A DNA stretch of 64,000 nucleotides from Nepenthes gracilis (GCA_033239525.1 BSYO01000013.1:6038501-6102500), one strand, 5' to 3'. Counted from the stretch's first letter, positions 23,674-36,537 are shown. Numbers and translations: made by a program. Notes: generated from the letters alone by a model not told the origin.

Positions 23674-24330
23674 GCACTTTATTTCAGTTGCCCTAACTTT
23701 GGATTGATGATTTTGGAGCTCCTCCCATTGAGAAATATTTATCATTTTTTTCATTAAACGTGTACCAATTGAGAAAATCAATAGTTTATCATTGTGTTTC
23801 ATGTGCTAGCGGTTTTCTCATCACTTTCTCTTTATCGATTTATCACTTCTACCATTCTAACTTCGTTGGTGACGTCGGTACGTTGAAAACGGGAATCCGA
23901 TTGTGTTTCACAATTCAAGTGTTTCAAGAGGAAAAATTGACTTGAATATCGGAAGGCGTCCGATTCCATTGCCGTGGGCAAATTCAAAGGGTTTTTTGGA
24001 TAGGGATCACAAGATGGGAGTAAGTCGGCTAAATTAATACGTCGTTACTACTCGATCTGTAAGTTGATTTTTATAGTGTATTTCTTCCCTTGCTGCTGAA
24101 ACTTGGAGGATTTTTTCTCAATTACCGTGGATATCAAGTTTTTTCTTTGGTCACCAAAAGATTATCTTTTATTATTATTATTACTTTATTTTTATACTCA
24201 TATTGCTTGTATCATTTAGATAAAAATATTCATTACGTGTATTGAATATTTAATTTTGCACTACTTCTACTAATCTTACACGGGGTCGAAATATTATTGT
24301 ATAATTTGGGACGAAATGTCCTTTTTCAAT

Positions 24331-24341
24331 TGGTATCAGAG
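24331..24341 (+). other. primer-binding site (Met-tRNA type)
   Basis: TGGTATCAGAG lies two bases after the 5' LTR end and fixes the element on the + strand. Confidence 0.85.
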
Positions 24342-24389
24342 ACTTACTCCGATCCACAACCCCTGATCTAGATATATACGAGTAGATCA

Positions 24390-26260
24390 CTCTCCGTACC
24401 TCTATTATTTGATGGGAGCAACTATACCTATTAGAAAGTTCGGATGATAGCTTTTCTCAAATCGATGGATGAGAGCGTGTGGGTTAGTACCCAAATTGGA
24501 TGGACTCCACCCAAAAGTGGTGATGAACCAAAGGTTTTGTCTTTGTGGTCAAAAGAAAAACTTGATACTTGTAATTGGAATAGTAATGGATTACATGCTA
24601 TTTTTATGACTATATCTCCCGAAAAGTTTTAACGCATATCTATGTGTGAGATTGCAAAAGATGTGTGAGATATTCTTGAAATTACCCACGAAGAAACTAA
24701 ACTGGTTAAAAATTTAAAATTGTAAATACTCACCACTAAATTTGAAGAATCACGAATAAAAGATGATGAGACTTTTGATGGATTCTATACTCAAATGAAT
24801 AATATTATGAATTTTACGTTTAATTTAGGAGAATAAATTCCTAAAAATCGAATTGTTAGAAAAGTTCTTAGGTCACTCCCTGAATAATTTAGACCTAAGG
24901 TTACCGCTATCAAAGAAAGTAAAGACCTTGATAAAATGAAGATTGAAGAACTTATAGGATTCTTTTAAACTTATGAGTACACACTTCCACAGTCAAGAAA
25001 AAATAAATCAATTGCTCTAAAATCTATTAGGAAAGAGAGAGATCGTAACTCTGATGAGGAGTCGAATAGCGATGAAAATTTTACCACATTTGTTAGAAAT
25101 TTTAAAAAATTCTTGAAAAAAAATAAATTTTTATCTGACATACCAAATGTAGATTTAAAACAAACTCTTAAATCTGACAAGAAAGGTTAACGCAAAATTA
25201 AAGAATCCAAATTGAAAAATACCTTAAGTGTTTAATACCATGAGTATAAAAGCTTTGGTCATTATCGTATTAAATGTCCAAACCTTAAACGTCAATATGG
25301 TTAAACCTTTAAAGCTAATATGACCTTGAACGATGATGAAAAAGAAGAGGTTAAAAAATACTTTGAAGATGGCCTTGTGAAGTACCTAGTTTTTGTGACC
25401 TCGATGTGTGAGACTGATGAACACTGAGAAAAAAAAACCTCAAACTATCTAATATTTTGAGAACGAGTCAGAAGTTAAATTATATGTTTTGCGAGATGCT
25501 TATGATAAATTATTCAAAGAATACCTACAGATCAAGAAAATGAATGTGTTATTAAAGTGCAAACTGAGTAAAATGAAAAAAGAAAAATTAGCTATTAAAT
25601 TTGAGTTGGACACAAGAGTTCAAGAAGTTGAGAAACTGAAAAGTTTTTTCTTGAAAAAATCACGATTCTTAAATCTGATTTAGAGGCTGCTCGAAATGAC
25701 TTGAAATAATTTTCAAATGAGTCAAAAAAATTGGACCATATACTCAGTTTGAGAAAAATAAGAGAAAATAAAATCGGGTTGGGTTATTCTGAAAATGACT
25801 TGAAAGCTACTGTTAATTCTCAAACTATATTTGTCCAACCCACATTCCTCCCAAGACAAAACAATCTATCGTCTACCCGTGTTGACCAATCGTCAAGTGG
25901 TTCTCCTAAGAAGTGTGCTGATATACAAAACTGTCAAAACTTAACAAGTATGAAATAGTTTGGCCTTAAATGCACTAGGAAGCAAATATACACTTTAGAC
26001 GGCCATGATAAATTCGTTCCAACATGCTATGGTTGTGGAATTATTGGCCATATTCACCCCTATTGCCCCATATGATCGCGTCAAAATAATGTTCGGTAAG
26101 GCTCAAGGATAAAGCATATCACTCACTGTATCAACCGTTTAAATGATCAAGTGATACATTTAACCAATACTATCAACCGTGGTAAGAAAATATGGATGAA
26201 GAAGAGTAAGCTCTATTACCCTTTAATAATTCGTGACAAAAAGGGAGAGTAGATTCCTTC
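24390..26260 (+). pseudogene. Copia gag remnant with zinc knuckle
   Basis: Starting at PPLFDGSNYTY (near 24390), where the usual W is a TAG stop, the frame continues KVRMIAFLKSMDESVW. After further stops it reads ILEITHEETKLVKNLK, DETFDGFYTQMNNI, RSLPE and VTAIKESKDLDKMKIEEL, the UBN2 gag order. A degraded first knuckle (HEYKSFGHYRIKCP) precedes a Lys/Glu-rich coiled-coil stretch (25489-25683). An intact CCHC knuckle, CYGCGIIGHIHPYC, lies near 26024-26065. At least eight in-frame stops make it non-functional. Confidence 0.85.
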
Positions 26261-27480
26261 CCCACTTGCTTTTTTTTTTTCTAGGAGGAGACGATATTAT
26301 TTCTATTAGGGGGAGTTACCATTTTTGTAAGGGAGAGTTCTTCTTGAATTTCTGTGATACTTGTATGTCTCCTGCTAACTTTATACTATTTTTGTGACTT
26401 TGTCCTATTTTTCTATTGTTAGCGTCAAATTATATCGTCCTGTATTATACTTACTAACCAAATTTGACCAAACAACGTCACTATAATATCAGGCACAACA
26501 GTCACAGTATTGACACAGCAGCTCTCGTATAGGGCTTTATGGTTATTTGTATTTTTTTCTCACTAGGAATAGATTTTAATGTATACGGATTCTATCTTGA
26601 TGGTGTTTGAACCCGTACTTCTCCTGTATTTTTTTTTGTATGTTTTGTCACGAAATTATCAAAGAAAGAGACTGTTAGGGTCATTTTTATAATTGGCATA
26701 TTCCGTGACCATATTTAGTCATGTGTCGTGTCGGGTTGTGTTTTATCGAAGTGTTGTATCAACATATTTCTATAATTGTCTGTTTTGACTTCTAAGAATA
26801 TTGCGCCTAACGTGAACTCTCCACCCGCTTGAGCCCAAAATCCAGAAGGCCTGTGCTCGTCGTGAGCACTCCACCCGCTGCTGCCCAAAATCCCGAAACC
26901 CTGCGCTGGCCATGAGCTCGTCATGAGCTCGAACGCAAAATCCCGAAACACCCCGCTCGCTACTCGCCTCCTTTTAGCTCGAGCGTACATAGGGTTTTTC
27001 ACGAAACCCTTCGTTGGTAACGTCAGTACGTTGAAGAAGAGAATCCAGTCTTGTTTGGCAATTCAAGTAGTTTAAGAGGGAAGATTGACGTGAAGATTGG
27101 AAGGCGTTCGATTTCATTATCGCGGGTAAATCCAAGGAGTTTCTTGGTAGGAACCACAAGATGGGAGCAAGTCGGTTAAGTTAGCGCGTCGTTACCACCC
27201 GATTTGTAAGTTGATTTTCATAGAGTATTTCTTCCCTGGTTGCTGAAGTTCGGATGGTTTTTTCTCGATTACCGTAGATATCAAATTTTTCCTTTGTCAC
27301 CAAAAAGATTATCTTTTATTATTATTATTACTTCATTTTTGTACTCATATTATTCGTATTATTTAGATACAAATATTCATTACGTGTATTGAATATTTAA
27401 TTTTGTACTATTTTCGCTAATCTTGTACAGGGTTAAAATATTATTGTATAATTTGGAACGAAAACATCCTTTTTAAATAT

Positions 27481-28054
27481 TATTGTTTAATAAAAATAAG
27501 TCTAAAATAAAATTAATATTTCTTTTTACAAAATATGATGTTTCTTTCATTTCTAGCATCGCTTCCCTTGACCCCCTGCCTTTTATTTTTCCTGGTGTAC
27601 CATGTTCATTTGCATCTTTGTTTTTTTTAGTAGGTTCTTTATTCTTGGTGTCATGACACTGGGTGTGATGTTGGTGGTGGAGTTTGTCAACTAATGGTGG
27701 TCATTGGCGGTGGAGCTGGTGGAGGCTGGTGGTGGGAATACGTAACTCATCATGAAATGCTAGAAATTTAGGCATACGGCCAACAGTATCCACTTGACAA
27801 CTTTTCGGCACATTCACAAAAGGATGAACAAAGATACCCTTGGCATGCCGACATAGAGAAATTGATGAACAAATATCATAAAAAAATACGTATTTATAGA
27901 TTTATAATATGTCCTTTGTCCTTAGGGGAAAAAATACTGTATATCAGATTTAGAAGTACACCTATTTTTATTTTGTGTAAAGTACGTGAGACAAGTTAAA
28001 TAAGGGAGAAATAGGGTAAACATTGTAAAAGAAAATTATAACTATTGGAAATTG
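27481..28054. other. spacer, no gene
   Basis: AT-rich with a GGTGGTGG-type block at 27665-27745. Nothing is recognised as coding. Confidence 0.4.
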
Positions 28055-28860
28055 ATGGGTATACTGTATACCTGACCCATAAAACTGCTCAACTACTTTG
28101 TCCGATCCACAGACGGTTATCACCGACGGTTGACTATAGATAAGATTTAACTATTTCATCCAATTCATGGGTGGTTATCACTGGCGGTTGACTATGGATG
28201 AGAATGAGCATCCTCCAACTATATAAAGACTCTCATCCCAACAGAGAAAGGGGGCCCTCGAAAGAAAAAAAAAGGGAGAAAAATGGAATGTGAGAAAAAA
28301 GAATGAAAGGCTAACCACCATCCATCCCATGAGGTCACCCAATGAAAGGACCCAAAAAAGGGAAGCTGGAAAGGAGAATCCAAAAGAAGAATCGTTCTTG
28401 GAGCCATGTGCTCCGCCGAAAAGGCCACATCTTAGGAGGACAGTCCGGAGGCTAGAAGAACATCTCAAGGCTCTCCCTCCGGGAGATATTCCAATCAAGT
28501 GACCGGCCATTTCTCCAAAGTACTCCTATAATATTCAGACGGACAATCTACATTTAACCCGCCATTCGCGGGTGCATATTTAAACCGTTTATCATCAGGA
28601 TGCATGCTCAATCCACTGATACAAACATCTAAATATCCTCTTTATATATTTTTATTCTTTTAAAAAGTCATCTAACTTGAGCGTTATAGGGTTTACGATG
28701 GGAACAATTCCCGTCGTCCTCTAACTTCTCATTTTCAGTTGTGTTGCGTAGGGTTCAGGTTTGAGGTTATGAAGAGCGGATCCGCGTTAGATCGATCAGC
28801 AAGAAGATCCGATTTGTGGCCCCCAATTCGTAGGATAATCTGAATTTCTGGTACGCAACA
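28055..28860 (+). mobile_element. LTR remnant of a Ty3-like lineage (plus orientation)
   Basis: It has a promoter-like core TATATAAAG at 28220, a purine-rich leader, and ACTTGAGCG at 28674, followed by a GGGAACAATTCCC hairpin, the layout of a plant Ty3 LTR R-U5 end. No primer site or partner LTR is found, so it may be solo or truncated. Boundaries are approximate. Confidence 0.5.
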
Positions 28861-29419
28861 GAAGTTCTAAGATGAAATTAAATATTGTTTTGATTGATTT
28901 TTATTGAGAATAACTATTTTAATTACAAATGAGTATTTTTTTCAATGTAAAAATTATAATTTTAAATATTTTACGTGATGAATTATGGCAGCGGTGGCCG
29001 ATGCCCATCGGCAGTGGTGGACAGGCAGCTGGAGAGGTGGGCATTGGCTGCCGATTGTGAGCTACCTGCGAAAGTCAACACCATTTCCTCTTGGTATCAA
29101 ATATTTTTTTTTTGTGTTTTTGTTTAAAAAATTAATATTTATACAAAAATGTTATTAAAAATATCTAAAAAAAATTAATGTCCAAAAATATTGTCTTAAA
29201 TTTTAAAAACAAACTTTCGAATAGAAAACACTATTGTCAATTAATCTCATATAAAAGTGATTTTTTTAATAAAATTTATATTTATAAAAATTCATCATTT
29301 GAAAAACACATATCTAATAACTTATCTAAAAATAAATTACACGGCCCCCCTCACTTTCTCACCCACCCACACATACATATTGATGCGTACCTGGATCCGA
29401 CTTTAAAAACATTCGGATT
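28861..29419. other. spacer, no gene
   Basis: AT-rich. A GGCAGCGGTGGCCGATG-type block lies at 28988-29070. Nothing coding is supported. Confidence 0.4.
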
Positions 29420-30680
29420 CTTTTGGATGGTTTGAATCGGCCCCGTTCACCGAGTACGAATCCTGCACACCACTAAAACGAACAAGAGGTCAGCGTTTAC
29501 GGCGGGATGTAATCCCACCGAAAACACTCCGACGCTCAAGTCAGTAAAATAGCCTTTAATGAAAGGAACTGAAAATAGAGAGAGCAATGGAAGTAGGGAA
29601 GAGAGTGTTTTGTTTCAGATGTCAGAGAGGCACAATGCCTTTCTCATATCTGGGTGGTGGGAAGGCAGAGAACGGCTGTAAAGACTCGTTCGTTGCCTTG
29701 GAGTTTGATTGTATTTGAGAGTTTGGCTGTAGGGAACCCGAGCTTGTTCCTCAGAACACTTAGCGTTTTTCAGTCTGAATGAGAGCATACCCTGGATGGT
29801 GAATCCAGAGCCTTTTTTTATAGCAAAGATGGCTATCCTCCTCATTTGGAAGGAGTGATCGTCTCTGTGATCTGCTGCTGGCATTCCTTTTGGAGGTTGA
29901 CGCCTGTTGCCAAGTTGTGGTGGATTGTTTCTTTCTGAGGCGGCCAACCATTTTCCAAGTTAGTTTCTTTCTTCCCCAGTATGTTACCGTTGGAGTATCT
30001 TGACTGGCAAGTTATTGGGAAGATCTGGCGCTTTCATTCTCTGAAGGGCGCCAATCTTGCTGATATTTCTTTTGAGATCGTGGAATATCCTTGAAGGATC
30101 GTGGTTGGCCTTTTTATGACTGGTGGGCCTAAACGGGTTAGGCCCGTTACTGTTGAAAGGCTTCTTAGGGCCCAACGTGCACAGCGCGGACGGTCAACGC
30201 TCGGGTTGACCGTCTGCGTGCGTGTTGGCCTCCCTTATGAAAGGTGTCCGTTGCCAGCCTCCAGATGGGTTATGGCCCTGAGAGAGTCAGGCCCATTACC
30301 GTAGAAGAGCCCTTTTGGGCCCAATGTGCAGGGCGCAGACGGTCAACGTCTGAGTTGACTGTCAGCATATTGGCCGCCCTCGTGGAGAACAAAGAGAGAG
30401 TGGTTGGCGATCAACTGATGGACTGTGGGCCAGAATAGAATAGGCCCATCACTGTCGCAGAGCCTCTAAAAGCCCAATCCAAACTGGTCAACATTGAGTT
30501 GACCGTTTGTGAGTAAGTTGGCCGCCAAGACGGTCAACGTTGGCGTTGACCGTCTTGGGCTTTCCAGCTTCTGGGCCCGTCTTCTTACTGGGCCCTCAAA
30601 AATATTGACTGACCCTCTTGAGCTTCCGTTGACCTTTCTTTGGACCAGCCCATTATTGGTGCATCCATCATATATATTGA
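29420..30680 (-). mobile_element. LTR of a Ty3-like lineage (minus orientation)
   Basis: Read on the minus strand it has a U3 with GGTCAAC repeats (30100-30620), a TATA box (TATAAAAAAAGG, about 29809-29821), a transcribed leader and ACTTGAGCGTCGGAGTG at 29525-29542, followed by a GGGAT…ATCCC hairpin. Outer limits are approximate and no polyprotein adjoins it. Confidence 0.6.
30189..30558. repeat. four inverted GGTCAAC/GTTGACC pairs (W-box palindromes)
   Basis: Pairs occur at 30189-30214, 30338-30363, about 30486-30504, and 30525-30558. The last has 15-bp perfect arms (CCAAGACGGTCAACG) around TTGG. Each arm contains TTGAC(C/T), the core recognised by WRKY factors. All lie in the U3 of the minus-strand LTR, within an imperfect repeat that also carries GGGCC(C/T) phrases. 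Confidence 0.8.
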
Positions 30681-32355
30681 TTGCCTGAAATACGAGTTGT
30701 AATAATTTGTAAATTTACTCTCACCCACCGACCTAGTGAATTTTTCCCTTGATTCTGAAAAAAATTCACATAAAAAATTATAAAATTTTTCACATAAACC
30801 TTGCATGTAGTTAAAACTTGAGCAATTGGACCGGCAAAAGACTTATTGAAACAGTACGCAAGTTTGCGATTGCAGCTACTATTTGTGACCTTTGACAATG
30901 CAAAAATAAATTAAAATTTTGGGACCATCTCATTAAGAGTTTGATGATCTTAGTGTTACTATTTAGAGTTAAATTATGACTAAATTAGTAAACTTTGTTA
31001 AATGTAACATGGAAATTAATCCTATCATCTCTAGGCGGAGGGAGTTGAGATAGGTTATGGACCAAAGTCACTAGTTTACTTTGATCCTGTTATCTTATTT
31101 AGGTTATTCTTGCTTTTTTCTTGTTATGTTTTTTCTAACTTTTGTTTTCCATTTTAGTTATCTAATAGATTCGAGGAATTATTTCTTTTTGTGTATGGGG
31201 CCTTTGGAGCTCAGAGGCGTCATGACCTGCACTCCACATGATGTGGTATCGTAGCTGTTGAATGAAGATTCAATGTCCATCATTTTTCATTATTAAAAAA
31301 ATAATTTTTTTAAATATAAAAAAAATAAGAGGCGTTGAATTTTCATTCGATGGTTATAAAATCGCGTCGTATGCTATACAGCATCGCAGTGCCTCTCAAA
31401 GTGGGGCCTTTGTCTGTATTATTTTGTTATCCATGTTGATGGTGTATTTTACATACAGGTATATGTTTGGTTTCCTACCGATCGACAAAGAAAAGTGATA
31501 AAATTAATCCAAAATTTTGTGTCCTTTACCCCTACCTTATTTCAAATGTTATCCTATTGATCAAATACTAGTTCAATATTATAGAATTCTATGAAAATCC
31601 TCAATCAATCTAGTGGCTCGAACTGCATCATGCAAAATGAAAAACAAATTTCATCGCCCTTTCTTGAAATCTTACTCGCGCCAGATTCTAATCTCAATAT
31701 TGCTGCAAATTTTTGTCTATCTTCAAAGTTTCCCAACTCCAAAATGGGTCCTAAGAAATAATAAATTTTCTTCAATAACTTGGTCATATTTATTGTCAAA
31801 TAATTTCTATTTCCTTGCTTGGTCAAAGATAACAGCCGAAAATAAATATTTTTGAAAATATATTTTAACAGAGAAGCAAATATAATTAACTTCAACATGG
31901 TATATATTTAACTCCACTTTTATTGTGATAAACAGTAATTTATCAGAATCATGATATATATATATTTCGTTCATTGCTATATATATATCGCTCGGCATAC
32001 CCACCAAGCATAATATTGCATGGAGTGTTTACTTATTATTGCGTAAGTAGAGATTTTGCAACTCTCAATTTCTTCACTGATCATTCTCCTCGTTCCAGAA
32101 CTTTAAACTCTGCAAAAATCACAAGGCAATATTGATATGTGTTAGTCACACTTTAATGATAAATGCATGCAAATCTATATTGTATTCTCTATGTCTCACA
32201 ATAATTAAGTACTGTTTTGGCTGTCTCAAAAGATAGTTAGACCACTGAATTTGTCTAGAAAATTCCACTATGAATTTATGTTTGAAAAATAGTCTGCCGA
32301 TATTCTTTCATATTACAATGAGGCAAAGAGGGACAACATAAGGGTGACTTCGGAC
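30681..32355. other. spacer and 3' flank of EG45 gene 1
   Basis: No gene. Near 31255-31285 and 31330-31365 there are GTTGAATG…ATTCAATG-like palindromic phrases resembling a block at 34560-34590, perhaps one small DNA-transposon family. The part after about 32100 is probably the EG45 3' UTR. Confidence 0.4.
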
Positions 32356-32630
32356 TTACTGGTCGTATTCAATCTGTATTACTCCAGCATCAAGATTAGC
32401 AATGGCAGCGAAGGCTTGCTGTGAGAGATCAAAGGCCCCCTGACATCCCGGGCAAAGATCGACCACCTTGACTGTCACGCTAGCGCCCGTGCAAGGGTAC
32501 CCCCCTCCGTTGGCTGCACCTGTGCACGTTACTTGATACATTCTTCCACAGGCGGCACCATTGTTATAAATGGCCGGACTCGCTGCTGCGATCATTGTTC
32601 CTTCATCGGTATACCCATAACATGCCGATG
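32356..32630 (-). other. EG45 gene 1, exon 2
   Basis: 275 bases, from the acceptor TTTTTTCAG|CA to the TAA at 32358-32356. It encodes all six cysteines. Confidence 0.9.
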
Positions 32631-33001
32631 CTGAAAAAAGGATAAATTAAAAGGTGAATAATTTTCACGTGAAGGCAAATCTCATATATTTTGTTTATTA
32701 TCGAATTTGTATGAAAACTCTTTGACATAACTTCTAAGATAATTCACGGTTGAAAAACTACCATTTTACGAAGTTCTACACAAAGATGGATCATTAGAAA
32801 TTAAATACCTTAAAAAAACTTATCTGGGAAAGAATATATTGAACCGAAAACAAAAAAAACAACAAATAAAGTTAAAAAATTAGAGGTATACTTACGGACA
32901 TAGGTTGTGTAGTAAGTAGCAAGTCCAGTATCACCGGCCGTCACCGAAGCAAGGATCGTGAAAATTGCGATCATCATCAAAGCACGCAGAGTATTAGCCA
33001 T
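32356..33001 (-). CDS. EG45-like domain-containing protein (plant natriuretic peptide-like), gene 1
   Basis: A small secreted apoplastic protein of the expansin-like/EG45 family, one double-psi beta-barrel domain. Members include plant natriuretic peptides, which affect water and ion balance. Exon 1 is 33001-32896 and exon 2 is 32630-32356. The 265-bp intron has GTAAGT and TTTTTTCAG ends, phase 1. The 126-residue product has a signal peptide (1-23) and starts mature near DTGLATYY. Six Cys (39, 63, 71, 82, 95, 98) pair in the usual pattern. VVDLCPGC (91-98) and FDLSQQAFAAIA (102-113) are family hallmarks. No C-terminal expansin CBM is present, as expected. The frame is intact. The paralogue at 42717-43502 has the same structure. 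Confidence 0.93.
32896..33001 (-). other. EG45 gene 1, exon 1
   Basis: 106 bases; ATG at 33001-32999, ending in phase 1 at the donor CC|GTAAGT. It carries the signal peptide. Confidence 0.9.
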
Positions 33002-33132
33002 CTTCTTAGTTGTAATTTGATTACAGTAAAGCAGAAAGCCTATGCTTAAATTTAAATATCAGCACTTAATAACATATACATACAGATTGAGAATGAAACT
33101 CTCTGCGCCTAATACAATTGCATGGGCATCCC

Positions 33133-33141
33133 CCTTTTATA
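33133..33141 (-). promoter_or_regulatory. TATA box of EG45 gene 1
   Basis: Minus-strand TATAAAAGG about 135 bases upstream of the ATG, a near-consensus plant TATA box. Confidence 0.65.
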
Positions 33142-35065
33142 GCAGAAGTTATGGAAAATTGAAGAGTGAATAGGAAAATTATTGACGGACCTTTAAGCTC
33201 GTACTTTGATTTGTGATATATAGGATATGAGTTAGATGATCTAACAGCTAATCTCAAAATCTCATGGGACGAATCTTGATTCATGATAAACATCAATACA
33301 TGATTATTTTTAAAAAAATATATGCAATAATTATACATCCTTTGATAATTGGCCTATACTATAAAATAACATCAAAGTTTAAAATATTACATGAAAATTT
33401 TGCAATATAACCAAACCACTACCCTATTTGGAATATTAATTAAAACGGTCATTGCACGTTTCTCGTTGGTTCAAAATTTCCAAGTCTAGAGAACGCAGCC
33501 TCGTTTATATTTTGTGTTCTAGATTAACGAAGGACATTATTGAAAAATTCGTTTGAATTTTATATACATTGACCTTTCAATTCATTTGGTAGGTAAGTTA
33601 CAATAAAGGGTCAAGCAGCCCACCTCAAATCAGATTTGAAGGAAGTTTATTTTCGATCTAGATTGAGAGGCGTATCGTTATATCTAATCTATCTATTTTT
33701 AAATAAAAAAATTTTAATTTAAATATTTTTTAAAAAATTTAAAAATTAATTATATTAAATTAATTAAATTATAATTATCTATTTAAAAATAAATAATTAA
33801 AATAAAATAATATGTCTCTCTATTTTTTTTTTTTTAAGAGATGGGGTTCCTCCATTCGATTTGGGATTTGGGGTTCCTCCAAAAATATTTAAATATTTTT
33901 TTAAAAAAGTCTGTCTGGTAGGATTTGGGATTACAAATTAAAATTAAATTTGCAAGCCAAATTTTAATTTTGGTTTCTGACGTGTCTTTTCAGATTTACA
34001 AACAAGGTAAATAACTATATATATTAATTAGATCAGATAAGATTAGCCTATACGAATCTCTATAAATAAAATATTTGTAATTATTTAGATGGAATAGATG
34101 AAGGTTAATTATAATTTTATTTTTATTTAAAATTATATCAAAGTATTATCCAAGAATTTTAAAGCTAATATCCAAATAAAAAAATTGACTAATAATAATT
34201 TTCAATTAATACGTATTTAGAAAATATAATTATCCATAAAATTATATTTTTAGGAGGGGCCAATTATTTTGGCCAACCGTGGTTGTTTTCTTAATTTGTT
34301 TTTCATGTATGGATAAAAATAATCCGGTTTCATTTTTTTTCCTCACAAAATTACAATTCCTTATATAAATTAAATAATAAATATATATAAATATATAACA
34401 TATACTAATATTACATTTTAAAGTTTCAAAAATAAAAAATACTTAAATCTATTCGTTCAGTTACTATTTACTCATCGCAGATAATTCTAAAATGCTTCTA
34501 ACAGACGAGAATAGAGGGATTACGACGCGTACAGGTGTCGCAGCCTCTACAATAATAATAGAGGCCGTTGAATTTTAAATTCGACAGTCCCTATTTTTTA
34601 TAAAAAAAATAATAAAAATAAAAATTAAAAAATATTTTTTTAATTTAAAAATGTCAAATATCCATCCCAACCCCCCTTCGATATCTAACAGATAGTCAAT
34701 TTGGGGGAATACCCCACGCTGCTCGTTAATTTCTTTCTCTGATCCCACTCTGACTTTTAATGGGTTGACATAATTTAAAAAATGACCTCCCCATCTTATC
34801 CTATACGCCCTTCCTATTTTACATAATCCCCTCCTGGATACGTTGCAATACATTGATATTTCAACTTAGATTTATTAAACTCTTAATACAATTTTTTTTT
34901 TATAAATGGGATTAATTAATATATTGTTAATTATAGGTGAGCTTAAAATATTTTTACAAGATCGAACATATCGAATTCATGAGGGTATTATAAAAATATT
35001 TTGATAATTTTTTAGCTTTAACTGGTAATTATTTTTAATCTTATAAAATAATTATTAGAATTTGT

Positions 35066-35096
<31 letters not shown>

Positions 35097-35539
35097 TGTG
35101 TTTGTGTATTTATATGAATATAATTAATAATATAAAATTAATATTATTTGTAAAATAATAAATAATAATAAAATGTTAATACTAATAACAGCAATAATAA
35201 TAAATTATAGTGATGCTCTGTTTCTCCACTGCCCCTCATTCTTCCGTATTCTTCTTCCCCACTTCCTCACGTCGCAGCCCCTATGATGCTTATATATCGG
35301 TGAAATTTAATATTAAAAAATATTTTAAAATATAAAATAATATATTTTATAATATTATTTTTATTATATTAATATTAAAATATTAAATAATTTTTTTAAT
35401 AAAAAGACATTTGTATTATATTATTTTAATATATTAAATATTAACCGTTAAATTACAATGATTAAGACGTTATAGTTATTGTAAGATACGAGTTTCAAAT
35501 TATAATTTTTGATACGTCCTCCAATCCAAAATGTAAAAC
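33142..35539. other. AT-rich spacer
   Basis: Very AT-rich, with no gene. It includes a small palindromic block at 34535-34590 (CCTCTACAATAATAATAGAGG, then GTTGAATTTTAAATTCGAC) and an (ATA)n microsatellite at 35066-35096. Confidence 0.5.
35066..35096. repeat. (ATA)n microsatellite
   Basis: About ten uninterrupted trinucleotide units. Confidence 0.95.
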
Positions 35540-36165
35540 GGATTAGGAAGCCAAGAACTGTCTGTCGGGTTTAAAGCAGGTCCTGTATTCGTACGTTCTT
35601 AATCTGAATTATGTGCAACATAATAGAGTACGATTAAAGAATTGGCATGACTCACTCTCCAATATATTCTTCGATATTCAAATCAATATTTTTCTTTGAC
35701 AAAAGAAAATGGGAGTATATAAGTAAAGATACTTATAAAAATCATTTTATTTGTGGTTTGCGATTTTTTGAAAGCGTTTTAGTGAAAGAAAGAGAAAGTG
35801 TGCTTTTAGCGTCTTAGGATTTGTCTTTAGTATGGTTAAGCGTTATTCTCCATTTTTGTCAAAAGGAGAGATTTTTATAGAAATTAGGGGGTGGTTAAGA
35901 AATTGTCGGGTAGATAAAGTTCCGCTCAACTGGCGATTCCAACCAGTGTCAGATACCGTTGAATCAAGATAAGAGAGGGAAACCATTTTGGCCGTTGGCG
36001 TTGGTTCCATCTTTATTCAAGGAGCGAATTGTTCGGATAAGGTTAACGGGCATGTCCACTGATTTGATCCGCATAGGCTAATTGGGCTTCCATATTTTAT
36101 GGGTTGAATCCTTAGGCGGACTCTTCCCCTTGGGCTATCGGTAATAATATCTATCACTAGCCCCC
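35540..36165 (-). mobile_element. LTR remnant of a Ty3-like lineage (minus orientation)
   Basis: Minus-strand TATA (CTATAAAAATCTC, about 35865-35877) is followed by leader sequence and TGATTTGAATATCGAAGAA near 35670-35690, a degenerate form of the ACTTGAATATCGGAG motif in the 44-kb LTR. Limits are approximate. Confidence 0.4.
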
Positions 36166-36529
36166 AATACCAGGAGATTTAAAATTCAACATTTTGGTAT
36201 GATGTTCGAGGATAGTTATTTATTCAAACACGTGCTCTTAGTCCGACGAGCTTCGTTGGCTAGCTGGCGAGGATTTTTAGTCTGAAGGGTTTCATCAGAC
36301 GAAGGCTATTAATCTGACGGACTTTATCCATGCTGTCAGTTGCAGCATTAAATGCAAGTTTCTTCGAGTTTTGTGTCGTTCTTGGAAACGCTCCAACCAT
36401 TATTACTGATTTTGGACGATTTGACGTGTTGTAGAGCCTATGGGGTGCCGACACGTATCACCATCATGATGAGGCGTGTCTTTTTGAATTTTCATCTCAA
36501 CTTCATCATTTTGACCTAGGTGTCCCGTT

Positions 36530-36537
36530 TATAAATA
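36530..36537 (+). promoter_or_regulatory. TATA box upstream of gag-like pseudogene
   Basis: TATAAATA sits 108 bases before the ATG at 36638. A repeated (T)TAGTC(T/C)GA phrase occurs just upstream (36235-36320). Confidence 0.45.

Larger units (their letters stand above)
23307..27475 (+). mobile_element. complete Copia-type LTR element, gag only, TSD AATAT
   Basis: The 5' LTR is 23307-24328 (start TATTAGGG, mutated from TGTTAGGG; end CA). The 3' LTR is 26673-27475 (TGTTAGGG start). The five bases outside are AATAT on both sides (23302-23306, 27476-27480). The primer site TGGTATCAGAG starts at 24331, and a purine-rich AAAGAAAGAGAC tract precedes the 3' LTR. The 2.3-kb interior encodes only a broken UBN2-type gag; protease, integrase and RT are absent. 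It therefore fits the gag-only terminal-repeat class (TR-GAG) and would need proteins from another Copia element. The 3' LTR lacks about 240 bp present in the 5' LTR, including its TATA box. Confidence 0.88.

Noticed and set aside
24331..24341. Fragment of a tRNA-Met gene
   Set aside because: Only the primer-binding complement is present, at the right distance from an LTR end.
28178..28510. 110-codon minus-strand frame
   Set aside because: Lies across an LTR leader on the other strand; no motif.
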